Shown piece by piece: positions 1 through 4,283 of a stretch of DNA of 5,579 nt; within the stretch, counting starts at the first letter, position 1; every line of letters begins with the position of its first letter. The DNA is from Propionibacteriaceae bacterium (GTDB taxonomy: Bacteria; Actinomycetota; Actinomycetes; Propionibacteriales; Propionibacteriaceae). The notes beneath the pieces were generated by a model that worked only from the letters and a program-made list of their open reading frames with translations, did no database searches and had not been told where the DNA came from. Where the stretch lies: the NCBI GenBank assembly GCA_031265725.1, contig JAISCH010000066.1:1-5579 (forward strand), given 5' to 3'. The position numbers were made by a program, and so were the translations under genes.

Positions 1-81
1 AACCCGCAACCTATTGGCGCAACCTCTAAAGATCAGTTCAATGTCACTCATTGTTAAGCAGAATCTGGCAAGCTGGGACTC
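1..81. other. Upstream region of mgsA, no clear promoter
   Basis: This is the lead-in to the methylglyoxal synthase gene. It holds an 8-bp direct repeat, CGCAACCT, at 5-12 and 18-25. I see no convincing -35/-10 pair: TAAAGA at 27-32 and TTGTTA at 51-56 are isolated box-like words without good partners. The only purine-rich stretch before the ATG is GGGA at 75-78, three bases from the start codon, which is too close for a normal ribosome binding site. The promoter may lie outside the window or be weak. Confidence 0.4.
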
Positions 82-540
82 ATGGTTCAAGACTCTCCCG
101 CCGTGCGTCGGCGGATCGCGCTAGTTGCGCACGATAACAAAAAGACAGATTTACTGCGTTGGGCCGAATTCAATCGCGGCACCCTAGCCAAACATGAGTT
201 ATGGGCGACCGGCACAACCGGAACCATGATCGAATACGAACTCGGACTGCCAGTAAAGAAGCTACTCTCGGGTCCAGTCGGGGGCGACCAACAAGTCGGT
301 GCCATGATCGCTGAGGGACGCCTGGACGTATTGCTGTTCTTCTGGGACCCGCTTGAGCCGCAACCCCACGACCCCGATGTCAAAGCATTGCTGCGCCTGG
401 CCGCCCTCTGGAACGCCCCTGCAGCCTGCAATTCCGCCACCGCCGACCTGATGATCTCATCCCCGCTGTTCGCCTCCGACTACCAGTGGACCCGCCCACA
501 ACTGGAACCCCGCCAATGGGATGAGCACGGAATCGTTTAG
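82..540 (+). CDS. mgsA: Methylglyoxal synthase
   Basis: This enzyme converts dihydroxyacetone phosphate to methylglyoxal and inorganic phosphate in the cytosol. The reaction opens a bypass of lower glycolysis that relieves sugar-phosphate build-up and frees phosphate. The 152-residue length equals that of the E. coli enzyme, and the family landmarks are all present: IALVAHD (His17), the ATGTTG phosphate-binding loop at 43-48, [12 protein letters not shown] with the catalytic base Asp69 (E. coli Asp71), FFWDPL (Asp89), and [12 protein letters not shown] with His96 and Asp99. No key residue is missing. The ATG at 82 has only a weak ribosome binding site. A GTG at codon 8 is possible but has no better one. 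The gene is probably transcribed alone, because a tRNA gene with its own promoter follows. I see no terminator in the 40 bases after the stop. Function confidence is high from motif identity; the start is less certain. Confidence 0.95.
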   Translation: MVQDSPAVRRRIALVAHDNKKTDLLRWAEFNRGTLAKHELWATGTTGTMIEYELGLPVKKLLSGPVGGDQQVGAMIAEGRLDVLLFFWDPLEPQPHDPDVKALLRLAALWNAPAACNSATADLMISSPLFASDYQWTRPQLEPRQWDEHGIV

Positions 541-583
541 CCTCTTCCCCTCGAGAAAAACACCGAACAGAAACCTGTAGAAA

Positions 584-612
584 TTCACTCTGGTTCCCTC
601 AGGTGATAGGGT
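584..612 (+). promoter_or_regulatory. Sigma-70-type promoter of the tRNA-Ala gene
   Basis: A -35 box TTCACT (584-589; four of six match TTGACA) and a -10 box TAGGGT (607-612; fits TAnnnT) are separated by 17 bases, the optimal spacing. The predicted start near 618-620 leaves a leader of about 14 bases before the mature tRNA 5' end at 633. TAGGGT-like -10 boxes are common in actinobacterial promoters. Assigned by inspection only. Confidence 0.6.
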
Positions 613-632
613 GGTCCGCGCCGACAAGCGCT

Positions 633-705
633 GGGGCATTAGCGCAGTTGGTAGCGCGTCGCGTTCGCAATGCGAAGGTCAGGGGTTCGAATCCCCTATG
701 CTCCA
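633..705 (+). tRNA. tRNA-Ala (anticodon CGC)
   Basis: A full 73-nt cloverleaf can be drawn. The acceptor stem is GGGGCAT (633-639) with ATGCTCC (698-704). The D arm is GCGC / AGTTGGTA / GCGC (642-657). The anticodon stem is TCGCG (659-663) with TGCGA (671-675), closing on a G-U pair around the loop TTCGCAA, which places anticodon CGC at 666-668. The variable loop is AGGTC and the T arm is AGGGG / TTCGAAT / CCCCT (681-697). The third acceptor pair is G3-U70, the classic alanine identity element, which agrees with an anticodon reading GCG (Ala). The discriminator base is A705. It is followed by CAAAC, so CCA is not encoded and must be added after transcription, as in many actinobacteria. Confidence 0.96.
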
Positions 706-706
706 C

Positions 707-749
707 AAACGGGTGGGCCGCCCCCTGGTCGGGGGTGGCCCACCCGTTT
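707..749 (+). terminator. Strong hairpin terminator after tRNA-Ala
   Basis: Beginning two bases after the tRNA, AAACGGGTGGGCC (707-719) pairs perfectly with GGCCCACCCGTTT (737-749). The stem continues through a G-U pair (720/736) and five further G-C pairs (721-725 with 731-735), closing on a TGGTC loop. This gives about 19 stacked pairs. The 3' arm ends in TTT followed by ATTAAG, so the U-tract is short, but the GC-rich stem right behind a tRNA makes a transcription terminator the natural reading. Confidence 0.85.
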
Positions 750-761
750 ATTAAGTGTCGC

Positions 762-903
762 GGATTCGAACCCGTGAGGGCGTTCGCGTCAGGTGAGGAA
801 GCACCGATGTGCTTCCGAACAGCGAACGGTCTGAGCCTGACCAGCGGGAAGGCGAAGACGGTGATTTTGCGTAGCAAAATCACGTCGAATCCCCTATGGC
901 TCC
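762..903. repeat. Palindrome-rich element downstream of tRNA-Ala
   Basis: This non-coding stretch is built from inverted repeats. The outer arms are GGATTCGA (762-769) and TCGAATCC (885-892), continued by CGTG (773-776) with CACG (881-884) after a three-base bulge. Inside are CGTTCGC (781-787) with GCGAACG (822-828), which encloses a perfect 8-bp hairpin GGAAGCAC / CGAT / GTGCTTCC (797-816). A perfect 10-bp hairpin GTGATTTTGC / GTA / GCAAAATCAC lies at 861-883, and GTCAGG (788-793) can pair with CCTGAC (836-841) in a crossing arrangement. The outer arms are T-arm-like sequence in opposite orientations. It could be a small dispersed palindromic repeat (REP- or MITE-like) or debris of a recombination event at the tRNA. 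An open frame runs across it, but it is a by-product of the tRNA and repeat sequence. Confidence 0.55.
885..903 (+). repeat. Partial copy of the tRNA-Ala 3' end
   Basis: The 14 bases TCGAATCCCCTATG at 885-898 repeat tRNA positions 687-700 exactly. After one extra G, CTCC (900-903) continues the match to 701-704, so 18 of 19 bases match with a single insertion. The copy is in the same orientation and lies 198 bases downstream. It lacks the rest of a cloverleaf, so it cannot be a functional tRNA. Partial duplications of tRNA 3' ends are typical scars of tRNA-targeted integration. The sequence shows the duplication; the integration origin is inference. Confidence 0.6.
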
Positions 904-970
904 GCCTGCCTATTCAACTGCGAAACCGGCCTCAGGATGCTCCGCCTGAACGCTAAGCCTGAACTATCGT
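904..970. other. Non-coding spacer with short direct repeats
   Basis: This stretch sits between the palindromic element and the long hairpin and holds no gene. GCTCCGCCTG occurs at 899-908 and again at 939-948. GCCTGAAC occurs at 944-951 and 957-964, a 13-base period. The second half supplies the left arm, TGAACGCTA (947-955), of the inverted repeat that brackets the long hairpin downstream. Confidence 0.4.
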
Positions 971-1048
971 TTCAATATCACCCGAACTCTGGAAGAAATG
1001 TTCTTTCAGCGTTCGGGTGATATTGAGTTGTTGTTTCCCTAGCGTTCA
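947..1048. promoter_or_regulatory. Long nested inverted repeat upstream of the regulator gene
   Basis: CAATATCACCCGAAC (973-987) and GTTCGGGTGATATTG (1011-1025) are a perfect 15-bp inverted repeat, extended outward by a T-A and a T-G pair to 971/1027. Inside, after one mismatch, CTGGAAGAA (989-997) pairs with TTCTTTCAG (1001-1009) through one G-U pair around an ATG loop. The result is a 57-nt hairpin with about 26 pairs. It is framed by a further 9-bp inverted repeat, TGAACGCTA (947-955) with TAGCGTTCA (1040-1048). It ends 24 bases before the regulator start at 1073. Candidate roles are an operator for the regulator, an attenuator or terminator (a T-rich TTGTTGTTT follows the stem at 1028-1036), or a small palindromic repeat element. 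The structure is certain; the role is not. Confidence 0.6.
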
Positions 1049-1065
1049 ACAAGGCTAACTAGTTT
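1031..1065 (+). promoter_or_regulatory. Possible promoter of the regulator operon (weak)
   Basis: TTGTTT (1031-1036) could serve as a -35 box. TAACTA (1056-1061, spacer 19) or TAGTTT (1060-1065, spacer 23) could serve as a -10, but neither spacing is ideal. TAGTTT would place the transcript start at or next to the GTG at 1073, giving a leaderless message, which would explain the missing ribosome binding site. The 8-bp palindrome AACTAGTT (1057-1064) overlaps the candidate -10. Low confidence. Confidence 0.25.
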
Positions 1066-1072
1066 CGTCAGC

Positions 1073-1951
1073 GTGACTACTCAAACAATCACGCCGGACT
1101 TCACCGGGCTGGATGGCGGCATCATGGAACTGATCCGCGCGGCCAGCCAAACCATGACCAACGCGGAGCAGCGGGTCAGCAAGTGGGTATTGAATCAACC
1201 GGGTGGGGTGCTGCGGCTGTCAGTGACGGAAATCGGGCAGGCAGTGGGTGTGTCTCCCGCCACTGTGGTGCGGTTCTGCCAAAGTCTCGGCTTACGCGGA
1301 TTTCAGGAACTCAAGCTGCGACTGGCCGGGGAGGTCTTGAGCCAGGATCAACGCCTGCCCGAATCGGTCGACGCCTCCGATAGCTACCAAGACATCACCG
1401 CCAAGGTGCTGCGCGGCGGTGCCGAAGCCTTGATTGAGGCCAGCCGCTCAGTCGATGGCGAAGTGCTGGAACAAATCGCCGCCCGGGTGGTCAAAGCAAG
1501 GCGTACGCTGCTGGTCGCGGTGGGCACCTCGGCACCGCTGGCACAGGATGCGGCTTATCGGCTGACCACGGCCGGAGTATCGGCTCTACACCTGCCCGAC
1601 CCGCATGTGCAACATGTCACGGCGGCACTGCTGGGACCGACGGACCTCTGCCTGGCGATCAGTCACACCGGCTCCACGGTTGAGACCTTGGCCGCGATGC
1701 GCGCCGCCCGTCAAGCCAATGCGCAGACAGCCGCCGTCACCAGCTTCGCCCGTTCACCGCTGACCGAGTTGGCTGAATTCGTGGTGGTGGGCGGTTCGCG
1801 CGAGACGGCACACCGGATCGAGGCACTGAGCAGCCGCTTGGTCCATCTGTCCATCCTCGACGCGCTGTTCGCGCTGGTGGTGGCGGAGAATCCGAACACC
1901 GCCCGGGCCATCTCCCGCACCGCCGAAGTCATCGTCGAGCACCGGGTATAG
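1073..1951 (+). CDS. MurR/RpiR-family transcriptional regulator (HTH-SIS)
   Basis: This is a cytosolic DNA-binding regulator of 292 residues, normal for the family. The N-terminal HTH_6-type domain covers about residues 18-90. Its recognition region runs from SVTEIGQAVGVS to ATVVRFCQSLGL (50-74), the family hallmark in which A-T-V-V-R-F sits in the recognition helix. The C-terminal SIS domain covers about 138-275, with a GTSAPLAQD loop (151-159) and ISHTGSTVET (196-205), the phosphosugar-binding S/T-G-x-T motif. Known members bind phosphorylated sugars or related metabolites and act as repressors or activators of neighbouring catabolic genes, so it probably controls the genes downstream. The GTG at 1073 has no ribosome binding site. 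An ATG at 1124 (codon 18) gives the more typical family N-terminus and has GGATGG upstream at 1111-1116, so it is a real alternative start. The ligand cannot be told from sequence. Confidence 0.92.
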   Translation: MTTQTITPDFTGLDGGIMELIRAASQTMTNAEQRVSKWVLNQPGGVLRLSVTEIGQAVGVSPATVVRFCQSLGLRGFQELKLRLAGEVLSQDQRLPESVDASDSYQDITAKVLRGGAEALIEASRSVDGEVLEQIAARVVKARRTLLVAVGTSAPLAQDAAYRLTTAGVSALHLPDPHVQHVTAALLGPTDLCLAISHTGSTVETLAAMRAARQANAQTAAVTSFARSPLTELAEFVVVGGSRETAHRIEALSSRLVHLSILDALFALVVAENPNTARAISRTAEVIVEHRV

Positions 1952-1990
1952 GACACGGACATGTCAACACGAAACAACAGGAAACACTGA
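1950..1990 (+). promoter_or_regulatory. Nine-codon mini-ORF with its own ribosome binding site, overlapping the next start
   Basis: AGGA (1950-1953), which overlaps the regulator's stop codon, sits seven bases before an ATG at 1961. That ATG opens a nine-codon frame reading MSTRNNRKH, with its TGA at 1988-1990. The stop shares its A with the ATG of the next gene (TGATG, 1988-1992). It may be a small coupling ORF that delivers ribosomes to the phosphoesterase start, or it may be chance. The peptide is too short to judge by composition. The ATG lies within the palindrome GACATGTC (1958-1965). Confidence 0.3.
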
Positions 1991-2877
1991 TGATCTCACC
2001 CGAAAAAAATGCCAACGAAACACCCACCACCATGACGCTACGAGTCTTGACCTTGAACGTGGAAGGCATAGAAGGCGACGAATCGCGCCAAGCCGATTTA
2101 CGGAACGCGATTGCCGCCATCAATCCAGACCTGCTGTCGCTTCAGGAAGTCGTCCGCAACGACAGCTACGACCAATTGTCCCAGCTGCTCGGCGACACCG
2201 GACTGATCGGCGTGCATGACCTGGACCTGATTAACACCCAGTCCGCCGGAACTGCACTGGCAACTCGCTGGCCAGCCAGTCAAGTGGTCGGCCAACTACT
2301 TCCCGGCCATCCGCTGATGCCGTCACCAAATGCCCTGGCCGCCGTCATTCCACTGCCAATCGGAGTGAATGTCCTGTTCATGGCGGTGAAACCGTACTGG
2401 CCGTTGAACGGTGAGGCATTGCGCTGCCGGGACGCGCTGGCCATCACCGAATTGGAATCCACACTGCGCCAAGCCGCCCCGGCAATCATTGCCGGCGATT
2501 TCGACGCCGTTCCAACGGCGGACTGCATGCAGTTCTTCGCCGGACGACGGGTCTTGGACGGTCGGAGCACACATTACCTCAACGCTTGGGACGTGGCTGG
2601 TGACGGCGGGCCTGGCTATACCTGGACCACTGAAAATCCAGGTGTGACCAAATTCATTGACAGCGGCCTGATCGAGTCCGGACACGCTCGCCGGATCGAC
2701 CACATTCTGGTCCACGGCCCCGAGGGACACGTCATCGTCTGGGGCGAGGACAAGCTGAAAGTGGAACAGCGCGTCCGTGCCGTCATCACCAGTTGCGAGG
2801 TGGTTTTCCGGGAGCCACCCGTCTCCGATCACTACGGAGTGCTGGCGGAGATCGAGTTGAGCAGGGTCGAACCATGA
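1990..2877 (+). CDS. Endonuclease/exonuclease/phosphatase (EEP) fold protein, divergent active site
   Basis: A 295-residue EEP (DNase I-like) protein with no signal peptide, so presumably cytosolic. Motifs in order are LRVLTLNVEG (Asn23), LLSLQEV (metal-ligand Glu53), IIAGDFDAVP (Asp170, Asp172), RIDHILV (235-241) and VSDHYGVLAEI (Asp280, His281). The stretch from about residue 180 to 216 (QFFAGRRVLDG, then GPGYTWTTENP) resembles an actinobacterial subfamily of unknown substrate. Two deviations stand out. The usual GDFN Asn is Asp172, which I believe occurs in relatives. The His expected before KP at 134-135 is Val133 (AVKPYW). The ATG at 1990 is chosen because AGGAAA (1979-1984) sits five bases upstream. 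An ATG at 2032 lies closer to the domain but has no such site. The gene overlaps the next by ATGA. The family covers nucleases, sphingomyelinases and inositol-phosphate phosphatases, so the substrate is open. Confidence 0.85.
   Translation: MISPEKNANETPTTMTLRVLTLNVEGIEGDESRQADLRNAIAAINPDLLSLQEVVRNDSYDQLSQLLGDTGLIGVHDLDLINTQSAGTALATRWPASQVVGQLLPGHPLMPSPNALAAVIPLPIGVNVLFMAVKPYWPLNGEALRCRDALAITELESTLRQAAPAIIAGDFDAVPTADCMQFFAGRRVLDGRSTHYLNAWDVAGDGGPGYTWTTENPGVTKFIDSGLIESGHARRIDHILVHGPEGHVIVWGEDKLKVEQRVRAVITSCEVVFREPPVSDHYGVLAEIELSRVEP
2863..2877 (+). promoter_or_regulatory. Ribosome binding site and ATGA overlap fixing the metallophosphoesterase start
   Basis: AGGG (2863-2866) lies seven bases before the ATG at 2874, whose bases overlap the upstream TGA (ATGA, 2874-2877). 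This supports 2874 over the longer in-frame start at 2793, which would place 27 unusual Arg/Gly-rich residues inside the previous gene. Confidence 0.75.
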
Positions 2878-4283
2878 GCGCCACCATGGATGCCAGCCCG
2901 ATCCAGGCTCTGCTACCGCGCGACCCTGCCGGGCGGCAATTCGTCCTCTACTCCGACTCCTGTTCCGGGCAAGTCGATGATCCTTATGGCAATGGCGAAC
3001 GACTGGCCCGGACTTCGGCAGTGGTACGACGGCTGGCTCCACGCCCGGAGTTCATCGTCTTTCCCGGTGACGCTGTTGCCGACGGTTCTGTCGAGGAGCA
3101 GTGGATTCATTGGCTCGGATCGGAAATGCACTGGGCTGAAGAGCTCGGCCTGCCGATCTATCAGGCCACTTCCAATCACAACACGCCCACACCCAAGTCG
3201 TATCCGCTCTACCGAAAGTATTGGGCTGAACGATTGCCGCTGAATGGCCCCGCCGGTCAGGACACCTTGGCGTATTGGGTCCGGGATGGGAATCTGCTCT
3301 ACGTCTCGCTCCATCAGCCGGACTGCTACGCAGAACCCGACTCACATCCGGTCCGGGGGCTGAACAGTGTCGAAGCGACCTGGCTGGAATCGGTGCTGAC
3401 CGCCAACTCAGACGCGGATCACATCTTCGTGGCCGGGCATTACCCAGTCTTCCCAGTGAACGGCTATTCGTCGCTGCCCTGGTGCTTCACGCCCCAGGCG
3501 AGGTCAACGCTCTGGGATATTTTGGTCCGCAACCGAGTTACCGCCTATCTCTGCAGTCACGTGCTGGCTTTCGACATCCAGGTGCATGACGGTGTGCTGC
3601 AAGTGACTTCAGGCGGGGCTACTGGCGGCGATCCGGACTTCGACTCGGTGCCGATTCCGCATGGTCTGATGCCCGGACCGGAGGAATTCCCGCATATCGC
3701 TCAACTTGCCGTCGACGCCCAAGGTCTGTGCTGCCGGGTGCATGACGCCACCGGAAAGGTCCGCGAACAACTCGCCTGGCCGCCCCCGGATTTGGGAGCC
3801 CGGCTAGTCGCCGCACCAACAGTGCGCACCGGTGAACTGACACCGGACGCAGTTTTGTGGCTGCGCCTGAGCGAAAAAGGCAATAGCCACAGTCAGCTTG
3901 TTGCGGCCGGACTTAGGCCCAACGCCTTTGTCAATACGGTGGAATGGCTGCGCGCCGACGACGGTCGTTTCGTGGCCGGATTCGATTCGGTGAGCCATCG
4001 GTTCGTCATCGACCTGGAACTCGACCACTACGGTCGGCAGCGTTGGCACGGCCCGGCGCTCGACCTGAGCAAACCCGCTCAAATCGAGTTGATGCTCCAC
4101 CCTGGCATGGGTCCGGGCGGGCTACTTTATCGCCTGCGCCAATCCGACTCATGGTCGTCCATGCTCACTAGTTCGGCCGTGGGCCTGGAAGCGTTCAATT
4201 GGCCGGACGCAATCACCGCAACATCCCAACTGACGCTCGCTTGGGCGTCCAACGCCTCTGAAGAATTAGGAGAAATCAAATGA
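2874..4283 (+). CDS. Calcineurin-like metallophosphoesterase with altered metal site and extra C-terminal domain
   Basis: This 469-residue protein has no signal peptide or membrane segment, so it is presumably cytosolic. The N-terminal part (about 22-250) follows the metallophosphoesterase order: FVLYSDSCSG (Asp28, Cys30) at the D-x-H position, VFPGDAVADG (bridging Asp66), ATSNHN (Asn101) at the GNHE position, VAGHYPVF (His189), and LCSHVLAFD (His229, Leu231) at the G-H-x-H position. The ligands of one metal site (Asp66, Asn101, His189, His229) are kept. Both His ligands of the other appear replaced by Cys30 and Leu231. It may be a one-metal enzyme, one with different metal preference, or a pseudoenzyme. 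Residues 300-469 form a second region, probably beta-rich, that I cannot name; a concanavalin/LamG-like sandwich is one guess. It is coupled to both neighbours by ATGA overlaps, so it is likely made in step with the EEP protein and the importer. Confidence 0.85.
   Translation: MSATMDASPIQALLPRDPAGRQFVLYSDSCSGQVDDPYGNGERLARTSAVVRRLAPRPEFIVFPGDAVADGSVEEQWIHWLGSEMHWAEELGLPIYQATSNHNTPTPKSYPLYRKYWAERLPLNGPAGQDTLAYWVRDGNLLYVSLHQPDCYAEPDSHPVRGLNSVEATWLESVLTANSDADHIFVAGHYPVFPVNGYSSLPWCFTPQARSTLWDILVRNRVTAYLCSHVLAFDIQVHDGVLQVTSGGATGGDPDFDSVPIPHGLMPGPEEFPHIAQLAVDAQGLCCRVHDATGKVREQLAWPPPDLGARLVAAPTVRTGELTPDAVLWLRLSEKGNSHSQLVAAGLRPNAFVNTVEWLRADDGRFVAGFDSVSHRFVIDLELDHYGRQRWHGPALDLSKPAQIELMLHPGMGPGGLLYRLRQSDSWSSMLTSSAVGLEAFNWPDAITATSQLTLAWASNASEELGEIK
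4268..4283 (+). promoter_or_regulatory. Strong ribosome binding site and ATGA overlap at the binding-protein start
   Basis: AGGAGA (4268-4273) lies six bases before the ATG at 4280, the best ribosome binding site in the window. The ATG overlaps the upstream TGA (4281-4283). It suggests the lipoprotein is translated more strongly than the coupled genes before it, as is usual for binding proteins of ABC importers. Confidence 0.8.

Noticed and set aside
599..883. Minus-strand open frame of 94 codons over the tRNA
   Set aside because: The peptide contains the well-known tRNA antisense artefact (GFEPLTFALRTRRATNCAN). There is no ribosome binding site and no family resemblance.
603..956. Plus-strand open frame of 117 codons across the tRNA and the palindromic region
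   Set aside because: It reads straight through the tRNA-Ala gene and its terminator. Its peptide (LAQLVARRVRNAKVRGSNP) is the familiar false protein produced by translating tRNA genes.
899..964. CRISPR-like short direct repeats
   Set aside because: There are only two copies each of 8-10 base words at uneven spacing, with no spacers of constant length and no cas genes.
971..1027. Riboswitch upstream of the regulator
   Set aside because: The structure is a single long hairpin without the multi-helix junctions or conserved loops of known riboswitch classes, so I describe it only as an inverted repeat.
82..1951. Functional link between mgsA and the downstream operon through phosphate and sugar-phosphate metabolism
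   Set aside because: The idea is attractive because methylglyoxal synthase frees phosphate, but a tRNA gene with its own promoter and a strong terminator separate them. Nothing in the sequence shows joint control.
2793..2873. 27-codon N-terminal extension of the metallophosphoesterase
   Set aside because: It lies wholly inside the EEP gene, is not like the family N-terminus, and the ATG at 2874 has a proper ribosome binding site and a coupling overlap.
2323..3042. Minus-strand open frame of 239 codons
   Set aside because: It lies antisense to the EEP and metallophosphoesterase genes, both supported by conserved motifs, and has low-complexity His/Arg/Gln-rich content. It is a product of GC-rich codon use on the other strand.
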